From Vibrio ponticus (lineage in GTDB: Bacteria > Pseudomonadota > Gammaproteobacteria > Enterobacterales > Vibrionaceae), in the NCBI RefSeq assembly GCF_009938225.1, contig NZ_AP019657.1, positions 2,170,001 to 2,234,000 on the forward strand: DNA of 64,000 bases. Reading direction: 5' to 3'. Below, piece after piece: positions 11,208 to 21,610 of the stretch. Each line of letters starts with the position of its first letter. Within the stretch, counting starts at the first letter, position 1. Under the pieces are notes generated by a model. The model saw only the letters and a list, made by a program, of their open reading frames with translations. It was not told the DNA's origin and did not search any database. A program made the translations under genes and the position numbers.

Positions 11208-12412
11208 GCTCTGCGTCCGCTAATAAAATTCAGTGCCAGAGAACGAGCGATTTTGTCGACCTCTAAGATGCTCTCCAAACTATCACAATTTAGCTGTGCA
11301 TTCATCGAACAAATCCTTTCGGTTACCCAATTATTGACGCGCGCAATATGGGTGAACGGGATCTGACGATTGAGGAAAGCCTCAACGGCAATTTCGTTCG
11401 CGGCGTTGAGCGCTGTCGTGGCATGCTGACCGATGTAACAAGCATCAATCGCCAGCTTCAAGCAAGGGTAACGCTGAAAATCAGGCTCAAGGAAGGTCAA
11501 CTCACCGACTTTGGTAAAGTCGAGTGGCTTCACACCAGCCGTGACACGCTCAGGGTATGACAAGGTCAATGCAATCGGTGTCGCCATGTCTGGTTCACCA
11601 AGCTGCGCCAATGTCGAACCATCTTTGTATTGCACCATCGAGTGGATCACCGATTGAGGGTGAATTACAACCTTCATCTGCTCGCGACTGGCGTTAAACA
11701 ACCACTTCGCCTCGATGTACTCCAGACCTTTATTCATCATGGTGGCAGAGTCCACCGAGATTTTTGGTCCCATCGACCAGTTCGGGTGAGCGATAGCCTG
11801 CTCTGGCGTGACGTGTTCAAGTTCGTCAAGATTAGAGTAACGGAATGGACCACCCGAGCCTGTTAGCAAGATGTGTTCAATACCGTGCTCCGCCAACTGA
11901 CAATGTCCAAGGTTGGTTTGAATCTCGGTTGGTAAGCACTGGAAAATCGCATTGTGCTCACTGTCCACTGGAAGCAACTCAGCGCCACTGTGCCTAACCG
12001 CATCAACAAACAGCTGACCAGACATCACCAACGCTTCTTTATTTGCCAGCAACACACGTTTACCTGCTTGAACCGCAGCCATGGTTGGCATTAGACCCGC
12101 AGCGCCGACAATCGCAGCCATTACCGTGTCCACTTCGCTTAAAGACGACACATGACACATCGCCTCAACACCGGCAGAGACCTCTGTATGTAGACCTAAA
12201 GACTTCAGAGTATTTGCCAATGTCTGTGCTGAATGCTCATCAGCCATAACCGCATATTTGGGCTGCCATTTGACACATAGCTGGGTCATTTTTTCGACAT
12301 TTTGACCGGCAACTAAGGCAACGACTCGGAAGTGTTCAGGGTTGTTTTCAATAACCTTCAATGTGCTCGCACCGATGGAGCCGGTTGCACCGAGAATTGT
12401 TAAATTACGCAT
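11204..12412 (-). CDS. dxr: 1-deoxy-D-xylulose 5-phosphate reductoisomerase
   Basis: Dxr (IspC) makes 2-C-methyl-D-erythritol 4-phosphate with NADPH, the committed step of the non-mevalonate isoprenoid pathway. I take the ATG at 12412 ([17 protein letters not shown]), which puts the Rossmann motif at the very N terminus and gives 402 residues. The open frame upstream to 12445 adds 11 atypical residues. [10 protein letters not shown] near 150 (metal site), LTGSGGPF near 180 and NKGLEYIEA near 228 are present. It overlaps rseP by 4 bp. Confidence 0.96.
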   Translation of the reverse strand: MRNLTILGATGSIGASTLKVIENNPEHFRVVALVAGQNVEKMTQLCVKWQPKYAVMADEHSAQTLANTLKSLGLHTEVSAGVEAMCHVSSLSEVDTVMAAIVGAAGLMPTMAAVQAGKRVLLANKEALVMSGQLFVDAVRHSGAELLPVDSEHNAIFQCLPTEIQTNLGHCQLAEHGIEHILLTGSGGPFRYSNLDELEHVTPEQAIAHPNWSMGPKISVDSATMMNKGLEYIEAKWLFNASREQMKVVIHPQSVIHSMVQYKDGSTLAQLGEPDMATPIALTLSYPERVTAGVKPLDFTKVGELTFLEPDFQRYPCLKLAIDACYIGQHATTALNAANEIAVEAFLNRQIPFTHIARVNNWVTERICSMNAQLNCDSLESILEVDKIARSLALNFISGRRA

Positions 12413-12457
12413 AGCGAAAAACCGATAGTTAAGAGAGCGAGACAAGCCTCGCCCTTC

Positions 12458-13303
12458 TTAAGAGAATAAGAAATAAAGAAGCGCAAATACAGGGAATGCA
12501 GCAGTTAAGCTGTCGACACGATCGAGCACACCACCATGCCCAGGAATGATATTGCTGCTGTCTTTAATACCTGATACGCGTTTAAACATACTTTCGACGA
12601 GATCGCCAAGTACAGAAATAACCACAGTAATTAGAGTGATTGCGATAAAGGCAGCGACGCTGGAAAACTCAATATCAAACCACTCAGCCGTGCCCCAGCC
12701 GACGAGCAGTGACGTAATCAAACCACCAATCAAACCTTCAACGGTTTTATTAGGGCTGACGTGTGGCGCCATCTTACGTTTACCTAAGCTCTTGCCAGCA
12801 AAGTAGGCTCCACTGTCCGCAGCCCAAACGATAAAGCAAACATACAGAACCAGTTTGGCACCATGATAAGGATCAGTCAGAACCCCTTCGGCACGCAACA
12901 TCACAATGCTCCATAAGAATGGCAGCATAGTCAGAATACCAAATAGGTGACGCAGCAGTTTCGAGCCTTGCCACAAAGAAGCTGATTTCGGGTAAGTGAT
13001 CGCGAGCGCGCTTGAGAATAGCCACCAGATAAAGCCTGCACTTAGTACAGCATAATGGCTAACAGATAGATGATTGAGGCTATATGCATCAAAGGGAATC
13101 AATGCAAAACTTAAACCCGTAACAACCAAACTAGGCAGTAGGGCGACAATACGATTATTGGTTTCGACAAATTGGGTCCATTCCCAAAAACCAATCAGAG
13201 TAACACCAGCAATTAGAGCGATAAAAAGAGGTAGAGAAAGCTTAAAAATCGCCAAAATCACTAATGGAGCCAGGATAAGCGCGGTGATAATTCGTTGTTT
13301 CAA
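12458..13303 (-). CDS. cdsA: Phosphatidate cytidylyltransferase
   Basis: CdsA makes CDP-diacylglycerol from phosphatidate and CTP, the precursor of all membrane phospholipids. The 281-residue integral membrane protein has several hydrophobic segments and ends with the family signature beginning SMFKRVSGIKDSSN and continuing to PGHGGVLDRVDS (about residues 235-262). It lies between uppS and dxr, with 10 bp to uppS and about 45 bp to the dxr ATG. This is the conserved uppS-cdsA-dxr order. Confidence 0.97.
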   Translation of the reverse strand: MKQRIITALILAPLVILAIFKLSLPLFIALIAGVTLIGFWEWTQFVETNNRIVALLPSLVVTGLSFALIPFDAYSLNHLSVSHYAVLSAGFIWWLFSSALAITYPKSASLWQGSKLLRHLFGILTMLPFLWSIVMLRAEGVLTDPYHGAKLVLYVCFIVWAADSGAYFAGKSLGKRKMAPHVSPNKTVEGLIGGLITSLLVGWGTAEWFDIEFSSVAAFIAITLITVVISVLGDLVESMFKRVSGIKDSSNIIPGHGGVLDRVDSLTAAFPVFALLYFLFS

Positions 13304-13313
13304 ACTTGAGTCC

Positions 13314-14069
13314 TTATTGGCATTCCATCAATGCTCTAACTTGTTCGCCAGTGCATCCGAAACGACGTTCACGTTCGATAAACCAAGTAACAGCTTCGAT
13401 TAAGCTATCCTCGTTAAATTCAGGCCAATAAATAGGGGTAAAATACATCTCAGCATAAGCAAGTTGCCACAACATGAAGTTGCTAATGCGACATTCACCA
13501 CTAGTGCGAATCAGCAGGTCAACTTCTGGCAAATCTGACATTGTCAGGTGCTGAGTAATTAAAGATTCATTGATATCTTCAACACCAAGCTCACCACATT
13601 GCACTTGTTGGGCAATTTGTCGGGTTGCTTCGGTTATGTCCCATTTACCGCCATAGTTGGCAGCAATATTAATTACCATACCGCTATTGCCTGCGGTCAA
13701 TTCTTCCGCTTGAGCAATTTTCTGTTGTAGACGTTGATTAAAACGACTGGTATCGCCAATCACGCGAAGACGTAAGCCATTCTTGTGGAGGCGTTTAACT
13801 TCAGTAGAAAGAACGGTAATAAACAGCTCCATCAACACGCCCACCTCTTCTTCTGGGCGGCGCCAGTTTTCACTGCTAAAAGCAAATAGAGTGACTGCTT
13901 TAATACCTAAGCGAGCGGCAGTAGAAATGGTTTTGCGTACGGCAGACACACCGTTTTTATGACCAAATACTCGAGGTTTGCCTTGCGCTTTAGCCCAGCG
14001 GCCGTTGCCATCCATGATGATAGCGATATGTTTAGGAAGCAAGTCAGGTGAGAGTTGTGAATTTTGCAT
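13314..14069 (-). CDS. uppS: Undecaprenyl diphosphate synthase
   Basis: UppS is the cis-prenyltransferase that builds the C55 lipid carrier for peptidoglycan and O-antigen synthesis. The ATG at 14069 ([11 protein letters not shown]) gives 251 residues, near the 253 of E. coli; the open frame to 14111 reads back through the adjacent terminator and is unlikely. [13 protein letters not shown] near residue 20 holds the catalytic Asp, VFGHKNG and FSSENWRR follow, and [15 protein letters not shown] carries the product-end signature. Confidence 0.96.
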   Translation of the reverse strand: MQNSQLSPDLLPKHIAIIMDGNGRWAKAQGKPRVFGHKNGVSAVRKTISTAARLGIKAVTLFAFSSENWRRPEEEVGVLMELFITVLSTEVKRLHKNGLRLRVIGDTSRFNQRLQQKIAQAEELTAGNSGMVINIAANYGGKWDITEATRQIAQQVQCGELGVEDINESLITQHLTMSDLPEVDLLIRTSGECRISNFMLWQLAYAEMYFTPIYWPEFNEDSLIEAVTWFIERERRFGCTGEQVRALMECQ

Positions 14070-14109
14070 AGAGGTATCTAGGTAACTAGCAGGGGTCAAA
14101 GAGTAGCAC

Positions 14110-14146
14110 AAAAAAGCACTATGCGCAGAGCACAGTGCTTTTTTTT
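14110..14146. terminator. Terminator between frr and uppS
   Basis: The arms AAAAAGCACT and AGTGCTTTTT flank an 11-13 nt loop, with A-runs and T-runs on both sides, so the hairpin could work in either direction. It lies 17 bp after the frr stop and separates the translation genes (rpsB, tsf, pyrH, frr) from the uppS-cdsA-dxr-rseP-bamA group. Confidence 0.8.
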
Positions 14147-14162
14147 GAAGGAGATAGAAGAA

Positions 14163-14720
14163 TTATACTTCCATCAACTCTTTTTCTTTCGCAGCTAGTA
14201 CGTCATCCACATTTTTAACAGCAACGTCTGTTAGTTTTTGGATTTCGTCTTGACCTTTACGCTCTTCATCTTCAGAGATTTCTTTATCTTTTAGAAGTGC
14301 TTTTAGGTCGCTGTTTGCGTCACGACGGATGTTACGAACTGCAACACGTGCGCCTTCAGCTTCGCCACGTACAATCTTAACTAGGTCTTTACGACGCTCT
14401 TCCGTTAGTGGTGGAAGTGGAACGCGAATGATAGTACCCGCTGACATAGGGTTTAGACCTAGGTCAGATTGCATGATCGCTTTTTCAACTTTTTGCGTTA
14501 GTTCGCGGTCGAAAACAGTGATAGCTAGCGTACGTGCATCTTCCGCTACAACGTTAGCTACTTGGTTAAGAGGCGTTGGTGCACCGTAATACTCTACAGA
14601 TAGACCAGATAGCAGGCTTGGGTGCGCGCGACCCGTGCGAACTTTAGAAAGGTTGTTCTTTAGAGCTTCAACACTCTTTTCCATGCGCTCTTGCGCGTCT
14701 TTTTTGATTTCGTTAATCAC
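14163..14720 (-). CDS. frr: Ribosome recycling factor
   Basis: Frr splits post-termination ribosomes together with EF-G. The 185-residue protein has the expected length and family features: an N-terminal helix with [15 protein letters not shown] (about residues 26-40), [10 protein letters not shown] near 52 and a C-terminal helical bundle with RRDANSDLK near 132. It is preceded by pyrH in the order rpsB-tsf-pyrH-frr. A 9-bp-stem hairpin without a T-run (14776-14803) lies between it and pyrH. Confidence 0.98.
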   Translation of the reverse strand: MINEIKKDAQERMEKSVEALKNNLSKVRTGRAHPSLLSGLSVEYYGAPTPLNQVANVVAEDARTLAITVFDRELTQKVEKAIMQSDLGLNPMSAGTIIRVPLPPLTEERRKDLVKIVRGEAEGARVAVRNIRRDANSDLKALLKDKEISEDEERKGQDEIQKLTDVAVKNVDDVLAAKEKELMEV

Positions 14721-14775
14721 GGTTTCACCTTAATAATTCTTCTTTCTCAAAGAAATTTTAACAGGGCTATTCGGT

Positions 14776-14803
14776 GAGTCGCTAATTTTCCAAATAGCGA
14801 CTC
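14776..14803. other. Hairpin between pyrH and frr
   Basis: A perfect 9-bp inverted repeat (GAGTCGCTA / TAGCGACTC, 10-nt loop) lies just after the pyrH stop. There is no T-run on the minus strand, so this is more likely an RNA-processing or stability hairpin than a strong terminator. Confidence 0.5.
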
Positions 14804-14809
14804 GACAGA

Positions 14810-15541
14810 TTAAGCTTTATCAGTAATCAAAGTACCTTCAGCTTCACCCATTACCACGCGACGTAGTGCACCTGGTTTGTTCATATTGAATACGCGGATT
14901 GGCATTTTGTGGTCGCGAGCAAGTGTAAATGCTGCTAAATCCATCACTTTCAGTTCTTTATCAAGAATCTCAGCGTAACTTAGCTTATCATACAGCTCTG
15001 CGTCTGGGTTTGCTACTGGGTCAGCAGTAAATACACCATCAACTTTCGTCGCTTTTAGAACTACGTCAGCTTCGATCTCGATACCACGTAGACACGCAGC
15101 TGAGTCAGTTGTAAAGAATGGGTTACCAGTACCTGCTGAGAAGATTACTACACGACCTTGACGTAGTTCACGAATCGCATCTGCCCAGTTGTAATCGTCA
15201 CACACACCTTTTAGTGGAATCGCAGACATTACGCGTGCATTTACATAAGCGCGGTGTAGCGCGTCACGCATTGCTAGACCATTCATTACAGTTGCTAGCA
15301 TACCCATGTGGTCACCCACTACGCGGTTCATACCTGCTTCAGCAAGACCTGCACCACGGAATAGGTTACCGCCGCCAATTACCACACCAACTTGAACACC
15401 TAGTTCTACCAGCTCTTTTACTTCCTGCGCCATACGGTCAAGAATTGCAGGATCAATACCAAAACCTTCTGAGCCTTGAAGTGCTTCACCACTCAGTTTT
15501 AATAAGATACGTTGATATGCTGGTTTAGGGTTCGTAGTCAT
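14810..15541 (-). CDS. pyrH: UMP kinase
   Basis: PyrH phosphorylates UMP to UDP in pyrimidine nucleotide synthesis; the bacterial enzyme is a hexamer of the amino acid kinase fold. The 243-residue protein has [11 protein letters not shown] at the N terminus (phosphate-binding Lys), [11 protein letters not shown] near residue 55 and [16 protein letters not shown] near 135, and fits the family length of about 241. A terminator separates it from tsf upstream. Confidence 0.98.
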   Translation of the reverse strand: MTTNPKPAYQRILLKLSGEALQGSEGFGIDPAILDRMAQEVKELVELGVQVGVVIGGGNLFRGAGLAEAGMNRVVGDHMGMLATVMNGLAMRDALHRAYVNARVMSAIPLKGVCDDYNWADAIRELRQGRVVIFSAGTGNPFFTTDSAACLRGIEIEADVVLKATKVDGVFTADPVANPDAELYDKLSYAEILDKELKVMDLAAFTLARDHKMPIRVFNMNKPGALRRVVMGEAEGTLITDKA

Positions 15542-15655
15542 GGATTTTACCTTCCAAAAAGAGAGTTATTAATTAACAGTCATGAATGGATACTAGATAA
15601 ATAGTTTGTCATTTATCAATACCAATTCATCACGATTAAAAATCGCAAGCTGATC

Positions 15656-15688
15656 ATAAAAAGACCGCAGCCATGGCTACGGTCTAGA
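15656..15688 (-). terminator. Terminator after tsf
   Basis: On the minus strand the stem AGACCG/CGGTCT continues inward with a further GCC/GGC pairing and is followed by TTTTTA. It starts about 20 bp after the tsf stop and closes the rpsB-tsf unit. Confidence 0.8.
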
Positions 15689-15708
15689 TATCTCAGCGTC
15701 TCTAAGGA

Positions 15709-16551
15709 TTAACCTTTTTGAGCTAGAGCTACTTCTTCAGCGAAGCTTAGGCCTTCAGCTTTCTCGATACCTTCACCTACTTCTAGGCGAATGAAGTTAG
15801 AAACTGATGCACCGCGCTCTTTTAGGATTTCACCAACAGACTTCTTAGGTTCCATAACGAAAGGCTGACCAGTTAGTGAAACTTCGCCAGTGAATTTCTT
15901 CATGCGACCTTCAACCATCTTCTCAGCGATTTCTTTAGGCTTGCCTTCGTTCATAGCGATTTCAACTTGAACTTCACGCTCTTTAGCAACTACGTCAGCT
16001 GGTACGTCAGTTGGGTTAACGTATTCTGGACGTGATGCAGCAACGTGCATTGCAACGTGCTTAAGAGTTTCTGCGTCGCCTTCACCAGCAACAACTACAC
16101 CGATTTTCTCACCGTGACGGTAAGAAGCAACAGCAACACCTTCAAGGTACTGTACGCGACGGATAGCAACGTTTTCGCCGATTTTAGCAACTAGAGCAAC
16201 ACGCTCTTCTTCAAACTTAGCAATTAGCTCTTCAACAGAAGCTTTAGAAGCTAGAGCTTCTTCTGCTACTTTCTCTGCGAATGCAGTGAAGTTGCCGTCT
16301 TTAGCAACGAAGTCAGTTTGACAGTTAACTTCAAGAAGAACAGCTACGCCGTCTGCGTCTTTGATGATGATTGCGCCTTCAGCAGCTACGTTACCTGCTT
16401 TCTTAGCAGCTTTAGCAGCACCTGATTTACGCATGTTTTCGATTGCTAGTTCGATGTCGCCGTTAGTTTCAACAAGCGCTTTCTTACATTCCATCATACC
16501 TGCGCCAGTACGTTCGCGCAGTTCTTTTACTTGAGCAGCAGTAACAGCCAT
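15709..16551 (-). CDS. tsf: Elongation factor Ts
   Basis: EF-Ts is the nucleotide exchange factor that regenerates EF-Tu-GTP. The 280-residue protein has the N-terminal UBA-like domain with [16 protein letters not shown] (residues 11-26), the EF-Tu contact motif [10 protein letters not shown] near 80 and the core repeats typical of the gammaproteobacterial form (about 283 residues). It follows rpsB, from which it is separated by a terminator-like hairpin, the usual ribosomal operon arrangement. Confidence 0.98.
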   Translation of the reverse strand: MAVTAAQVKELRERTGAGMMECKKALVETNGDIELAIENMRKSGAAKAAKKAGNVAAEGAIIIKDADGVAVLLEVNCQTDFVAKDGNFTAFAEKVAEEALASKASVEELIAKFEEERVALVAKIGENVAIRRVQYLEGVAVASYRHGEKIGVVVAGEGDAETLKHVAMHVAASRPEYVNPTDVPADVVAKEREVQVEIAMNEGKPKEIAEKMVEGRMKKFTGEVSLTGQPFVMEPKKSVGEILKERGASVSNFIRLEVGEGIEKAEGLSFAEEVALAQKG

Positions 16552-16582
16552 TCTGTATTCCTCGGTTGATTCTGGATAGGGT

Positions 16583-16614
16583 AAAAATCAGGGGCCTACA
16601 TTGTCGGCCCCTGA
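16583..16614 (-). terminator. Terminator/attenuator between rpsB and tsf
   Basis: A 9-bp perfect stem (TCAGGGGCC / GGCCCCTGA, 8-nt loop) is followed on the minus strand by TTTTTA. It probably lowers tsf expression relative to rpsB by partial termination, as described for this operon in E. coli. Confidence 0.75.
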
Positions 16615-16682
16615 TGATAACTATAACTCAGTATATGCGACAAATAGGTTGCACATACACTAAGAAAGACTCGGAGCCGCTA

Positions 16683-17411
16683 TTATTCAGCTTCTACGAA
16701 ACCGTCTTTTTCAGCTACAACAGCAACGTCTTTGTTACGACCTTCAGTTACAGCAGAAGCTGCAGCGTTTAGGTATAGTTGTACTGCGCGGATTGCGTCG
16801 TCGTTACCTGGGATGATGTAGTCTACGCCGTCTGGGTTAGAGTTAGTATCTACCACAGCGTATACTGGAATACCTAGGTTGTTAGCTTCTTTAATCGCAA
16901 TGTGTTCGTGATCAGCGTCGATTACGAATAGAGCGTCAGGTAGACCGCCCATGTCTTTGATACCACCAAGAGATTTCTCTAGCTTCTCCATTTCACGAGT
17001 GCGCATTAGAGCTTCTTTCTTAGTTAGTTTGTCAAAAGTACCGTCTTGAGACTGTGCTTCAAGATCTTTTAGACGCTTGATAGACTGACGAACAGTTTTG
17101 TAGTTTGTTAGCATACCGCCTAACCAGCGGTTGTTAACGTAGTACTGGTTGCTTGCGATTGCAGCTTCTTTAACAGCTTCAGATGCAGCGCGTTTAGTAC
17201 CTACGAATAGAACTTTACCTTTCTTCTCGCCAACTTTAGCTAGTTCAGCTAGAGCTTCGTTGAACATTGGTACAGTTTTTTCTAGGTTGATGATGTGAAC
17301 GCGGTTACGAGCACCAAAGATGAATGGCTTCATTTTTGGGTTCCAGTAACGAGTTTGGTGACCGAAGTGAACACCAGCTTTCAGCATATCGCGCATTGAT
17401 ACAGTTGCCAT
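16683..17411 (-). CDS. rpsB: 30S ribosomal protein S2
   Basis: S2 is a late-assembling small-subunit protein. The ATG at 17411 ([19 protein letters not shown]) has a good AGAGGA ribosome binding site about 8 bases before it and gives 242 residues, matching the family. The open frame to 17444 adds 11 residues that overlap this site and the leader. [23 protein letters not shown] and [15 protein letters not shown] are family motifs. It is the first gene of the rpsB-tsf operon. Confidence 0.98.
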   Translation of the reverse strand: MATVSMRDMLKAGVHFGHQTRYWNPKMKPFIFGARNRVHIINLEKTVPMFNEALAELAKVGEKKGKVLFVGTKRAASEAVKEAAIASNQYYVNNRWLGGMLTNYKTVRQSIKRLKDLEAQSQDGTFDKLTKKEALMRTREMEKLEKSLGGIKDMGGLPDALFVIDADHEHIAIKEANNLGIPVYAVVDTNSNPDGVDYIIPGNDDAIRAVQLYLNAAASAVTEGRNKDVAVVAEKDGFVEAE

Positions 17412-17597
17412 TTTAAAATCCTCTATGGGGTTAGGCCTCCACATCCCCCATGATTCCGACTAAGCTTCTGCTCAGCACCCCGGAATATGTGTCGGAATGT
17501 GTGTGATTTAAAGATAAATGTTTAGTGGAACTCGCGAGCTTCGCCGACTTCACAAAGAAACCGAAGAGAACAGACGATGATTCCGGCGCGCTTTATA
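17412..17597 (-). promoter_or_regulatory. rpsB leader region (candidate S2-binding leader) with a -10-like box
   Basis: The sequence before rpsB can form a long hairpin from ATTCCGAC/GTCGGAAT arms (about 17450-17500), with CCGGGGTGC near its top, followed by CCCC/GGGG-rich segments close to the ribosome binding site. Autogenous control of rpsB-tsf by S2 through a conserved leader is established in gammaproteobacteria, and this looks like that element. A TATAAA box at 17592-17597 with a GC-rich discriminator downstream (GCGCGCC) may be the promoter, as in growth-rate-controlled genes; I could not place a convincing -35. Confidence 0.5.
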
Positions 17598-17774
17598 TCA
17601 CATTTCACCCCTTATTGGCTAGTAAAAATTCCCTCTAACCCGATCACTAAAACCGTGTTTTCTGCCTTCCACGCCTTACCATGAATCACTCAGTTCGCTT
17701 TGTAACAGAATACAACTGTTCAGCATAACTCAAGGTCAAATCGCCCTCAGCTCTCACCTCTGTTTGTAAGTCAC

Positions 17775-17803
17775 TTGGGTATAACGCTTCTTCCTGCTAA
17801 AAT
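17775..17803 (+). promoter_or_regulatory. Promoter for map
   Basis: TTGGGT and TAAAAT are separated by 17 bp, a good sigma-70 match, with a predicted start near 17810. This is about 42 bp before the chosen map ATG. The 17445-17774 stretch otherwise holds only the divergent rpsB leader and promoter, and I see no gene in it. Confidence 0.55.
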
Positions 17804-17851
17804 GGGGCAATTCGCACATTTATGTGCTGTAAAGAAAGTAGAGAAAAGCCA

Positions 17852-18730
17852 ATGTCAATCAAGATTAAAACGGCTGAAGAAGTCGAACGTATGCGTCTAG
17901 CTGGCAGCCTTGCTGCTGAAGTACTAGAAATGATCGAACCTCATATTAAAGAAGGGGTAACGACAGATGAACTCAACCAAATTTGTCACGATTTTGCTCT
18001 AGAGAAAGGCGCTTACTCTGCACCACTCGATTACCATGGTTTTCCTAAATCAATCTGTACGTCGATCAACCATATCGTTTGTCACGGCATTCCTGCGACG
18101 CAAGACGAAATGGGTGCTAATGGTCAAATGAAGCCAGCAGTACTAAAAAATGGTGACATCATCAACGTGGATATCACTGTGATTGTACCTGACGATGAAA
18201 ACGCTGACCTTAGCGTACGCCCTGCCGGTTACCATGGTGACACATCTAAGATGTTCTTTGTTGGTGATGTTTCACCTGAAGACAAACGTCTGTGTATGGT
18301 CACTCAAGAAGCGCTTTATGTCGGTATGCGCCAAGTAAAGCCAGGTGCAACTGTCGGTGATATCGGTACTGCGATTGAGAAATACATCAAGACCAACAAC
18401 AAAAACAATCCACGCAATAAGTTTTCTATTGTGAAGGATTTCTGTGGTCACGGTATTGGCAACGAATTCCATGAAGAGCCGCAAGTGGTGCACTACCGCA
18501 ATAGCGACCGTCGCCAATTCAAAGAAGGTATGTGTTTCACCATTGAACCAATGATCAACGCAGGTAAATTTGGTTGTACCGTTGACGCAGAAGATGATTG
18601 GACGGTTTACACTGGTGACGGTAAGAAGTCAGCGCAATACGAACACACTATCGTTGTTACCAAAGATGGTTGTGAAGTGTTAACACTGCGCAGTGATGAC
18701 ACCATTCCTCGCTTTATGAAAAACGCTTAA
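17852..18730 (+). CDS. map: Methionine aminopeptidase, type I
   Basis: Map removes the initiator methionine from nascent proteins. I chose the ATG at 17852 (MSIKIKTAEEVERMRLAG) because homology begins there; the frame is open to 17822, but the first ten residues look unrelated. At 292 residues it is longer than E. coli Map (264) because of extra residues in the first half (around GANGQMKPA and VIVPDDENADLS) and before the catalytic His (NNKNNPRNK). The five metal ligands are in NVDITV, HGDTSKM, CGHGIG, FTIEPMI and YEHTIVV. rpsB is divergent. Confidence 0.96.
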   Translation: MSIKIKTAEEVERMRLAGSLAAEVLEMIEPHIKEGVTTDELNQICHDFALEKGAYSAPLDYHGFPKSICTSINHIVCHGIPATQDEMGANGQMKPAVLKNGDIINVDITVIVPDDENADLSVRPAGYHGDTSKMFFVGDVSPEDKRLCMVTQEALYVGMRQVKPGATVGDIGTAIEKYIKTNNKNNPRNKFSIVKDFCGHGIGNEFHEEPQVVHYRNSDRRQFKEGMCFTIEPMINAGKFGCTVDAEDDWTVYTGDGKKSAQYEHTIVVTKDGCEVLTLRSDDTIPRFMKNA

Positions 18731-18735
18731 TCTCG

Positions 18736-18765
18736 ATATCCCCGCTTTTGCGGGGATATTTTTTT
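18736..18765 (+). terminator. Terminator after map
   Basis: The stem ATATCCCCGC/GCGGGGATAT with a TTTT loop is followed by a seven-T tail, ending map transcription about 90 bp before glnD. Confidence 0.9.
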
Positions 18766-18854
18766 GTGTCATATGATTTGATAAAGTGGAACTCATCAGC
18801 CAATCACCTAGTGATATACCGCCTTAACTTGGTCCACGAAGCACGGATAGCCCT

Positions 18855-21479
18855 ATGCCTTTTCAATCGCCACTCACCTTTAGTGACGAACAAATTAATG
18901 TTAGTGAGCTAAAGTCACAATTAGAACAGTTTGCCGACTATCAAAAGCAAGAATTTAAGAACCATCATCCGGTCAGCGACTTAGTGATTGGTCGTTCTGA
19001 TTACACCGATCTGCTGCTGACCCGTTTGTGGCAATACTATGGATTCTCGCAATTGCCACACATCAGCTTAGTCGCCGTCGGTGGCTATGGTCGTGGTGAA
19101 CTTCACCCGCTGTCTGACATCGATATCTTAGTCTTATCGAAAAAAACACTGCCGGATGCGCTGGGTGCTAAAGTGAGTGAGTTCATTACCTTACTTTGGG
19201 ATTTACGTTTAGAAATCGGTCATGCGGTTCGTACCGTCGATGAGTGCGGAGAGATTGGCAGTAAAGACCTCACCGTCGCGACTAACCTGCAAGAAGCGCG
19301 CTTACTGACTGGATGTGAAGAAACCTTCCACCTACTAAAGATGACGGTGCACTCGGAATCGTTTTGGCCAAGTGAGATTTTTTACAAGGCGAAAGTTCAA
19401 GAGCAAACGCAGCGCCATGCTCGCTATCACGATACCACTTACAACCTAGAACCCGACATTAAGTCTACTCCGGGTGGTCTGCGCGACATTCATACCTTAA
19501 GTTGGGTCGCTCGCCGCCACTTTGGTGCAACTTCGTTATTCGAGATGAGCCGCTACGGTTTTCTTACTGATGCAGAATATCGCGAGCTCGTTGAGTGCCA
19601 AGAGTTTCTCTGGCGCGTGCGATTTGCTTTGCACATTGAACTTCGTCGCTATGACAATCGCCTCACTTTTGCTCATCAGCCCCCTGTAGCGGAAACTCTA
19701 GGGTTTGTCGGTGAAGGCAACCGCGGTGTCGAAATGATGATGAAAGAGTTCTACCGCACGCTACGCCGCGTGGCAGAGCTTAACAAAATGTTGCTGAAAC
19801 TGTTTGGTCAGGTGATCTTAAATCGTGGCGTAGAAAGCTCGGTACAAATCATTAGCGAAGATTTCCAACGTCGTGGCAGCCTAATTGAAGCGCGCAAACC
19901 TGCTCTGTTCCAAGCTCGCCCGGAAACGATACTCGATATGTTCCTACATATCGCCAATGACTCCACTATTGAGGGAGTGGCACCACCAACGCTGCGCCAA
20001 CTGCGCACCGCGCGTCGCCGCTTCAACAAATTCTTGCATACCATTCCTGAAGCGCGCGAAAAATTTCTCGAACTTTGCCGCCATCCTAATGCTCTGCACA
20101 ATGCGTTTGGTCTAATGCACAAGCTCGGAGTACTAGCGGCTTACCTGCCGCAGTGGAGCCAAATCGTCGGGCAAATGCAGTTTGACTTGTTCCACGTCTA
20201 TACCGTGGACGAGCACAGCGTTCGACTACTTAAACACATCAATACATTCAGTTACGCGAAAAATCACAACAAACACCCGATCTGCTGTGAAGTGTATCCA
20301 CGCATTCAGAAAAAAGAGCTGCTGATCATCGCGGCTATTTTCCATGACATTGGCAAAGGTCGTGGTGGTGACCACTCAGTGATCGGTGCTGAAGAAGCTT
20401 ATGCGTTCTGCCGTGAGCATGGTTTATCTACCCCTGAATCTAACCTAGTCTCTTGGTTAGTACGCAACCATCTCTTGATGTCAGTCACCGCTCAACGCCG
20501 CGATATTTATGATCCCGATGTGATTGCCGAATTTGCTAAACAAGTGCGCGATGAAGAGTACCTTGAGTACTTGGTATGTTTAACCGTCGCCGATATCTGT
20601 GCGACTAACCCAGAACTGTGGAACAGTTGGAAACGCACCCTACTCGCTGAACTGTTTTACTCGACCCAAAGAGCCCTGCGCCGCGGTTTAGAGAACCCGG
20701 TTGATGTGCGAGAGCGTATTCGCCATAACCAACAAATGGCGTCGGCTCAGCTGCGTAAAGAAGGGTTTAGTAGCCGTGAGATTGAACTGATTTGGCAACG
20801 CTTTAAAGCCGATTACTTCTTACGTCACACCCATAAACAGATCGCTTGGCATTGTAGCAACTTACTGCGCCATGATGATCCAACCCAACCTTTGGTTCTG
20901 ATCAGTAAAAAACCGACCCGAGGTGGCACTGAAGTGTTTGTCTACACCAAAGACCAAAAGGGGATATTCGCCACTGTCGTTGCCGAACTAGACCGACGCA
21001 ACTTTAACGTCCATGACGCCCAAGTCATGACCAGTAAAGATGGCTATGTACTCGATACCTTTATGGTGCTCGACCAGCATGGCAACCCGGTTGAAGAAGG
21101 TCGTCATAAAGCCGTAGAGAAGCACCTTGTGCATGTGTTGGCAGATGGTCGCCCAACCAAGATCCGCACTCGACGTACCCCACGCAACTTACAGCACTTT
21201 AAGGTCAAAACCACCGTCGACTTTCTACCAAGTAAGAGTAAAAAGCGCACCACCTTGGAGTTTGTTGCCCTCGATACCCCCGGGCTGCTTGCGACCGTCG
21301 GGGCAACTTTTGCCGATTTAAACATTAACCTTCATGCCGCGAAAATCACCACGATTGGCGAGCGTGCAGAAGACTTTTTTATCATTACCGGTGCAGAAGG
21401 CGGAAAACTGAGTGAAGAAGAAGAGTTGGCACTGCGCGAGTGTTTGATCGCCAATGTCGCGGAGCTTGCTCCAAACTGA
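18855..21479 (+). CDS. glnD: Bifunctional uridylyltransferase/uridylyl-removing enzyme
   Basis: GlnD senses glutamine and uridylylates or de-uridylylates PII proteins, setting glutamine synthetase activity and NtrC signalling. The 874-residue protein has the nucleotidyltransferase motif GGYGRG (76-81) with Asp88 and Asp90 as metal ligands. A helical linker and an HD domain with FHDIGKGRGGDHS near residue 495 (the uridylyl-removing site) follow. Two ACT domains at about 695-775 and 805-874 bind glutamine. Its length matches the family. Confidence 0.97.
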   Translation: MPFQSPLTFSDEQINVSELKSQLEQFADYQKQEFKNHHPVSDLVIGRSDYTDLLLTRLWQYYGFSQLPHISLVAVGGYGRGELHPLSDIDILVLSKKTLPDALGAKVSEFITLLWDLRLEIGHAVRTVDECGEIGSKDLTVATNLQEARLLTGCEETFHLLKMTVHSESFWPSEIFYKAKVQEQTQRHARYHDTTYNLEPDIKSTPGGLRDIHTLSWVARRHFGATSLFEMSRYGFLTDAEYRELVECQEFLWRVRFALHIELRRYDNRLTFAHQPPVAETLGFVGEGNRGVEMMMKEFYRTLRRVAELNKMLLKLFGQVILNRGVESSVQIISEDFQRRGSLIEARKPALFQARPETILDMFLHIANDSTIEGVAPPTLRQLRTARRRFNKFLHTIPEAREKFLELCRHPNALHNAFGLMHKLGVLAAYLPQWSQIVGQMQFDLFHVYTVDEHSVRLLKHINTFSYAKNHNKHPICCEVYPRIQKKELLIIAAIFHDIGKGRGGDHSVIGAEEAYAFCREHGLSTPESNLVSWLVRNHLLMSVTAQRRDIYDPDVIAEFAKQVRDEEYLEYLVCLTVADICATNPELWNSWKRTLLAELFYSTQRALRRGLENPVDVRERIRHNQQMASAQLRKEGFSSREIELIWQRFKADYFLRHTHKQIAWHCSNLLRHDDPTQPLVLISKKPTRGGTEVFVYTKDQKGIFATVVAELDRRNFNVHDAQVMTSKDGYVLDTFMVLDQHGNPVEEGRHKAVEKHLVHVLADGRPTKIRTRRTPRNLQHFKVKTTVDFLPSKSKKRTTLEFVALDTPGLLATVGATFADLNINLHAAKITTIGERAEDFFIITGAEGGKLSEEEELALRECLIANVAELAPN

Positions 21480-21610
21480 TCTTATCCGCAAATTGATAAA
21501 AATATAGACAGTTCAACTATATCGGGCTCAAATAGGCTGCTACATTAAAAGTGTTCAATTTCACCTAAGCCAAGCTTAGGTCGCCAAACTCACGATTAAT
21601 GAGGTAGCCT

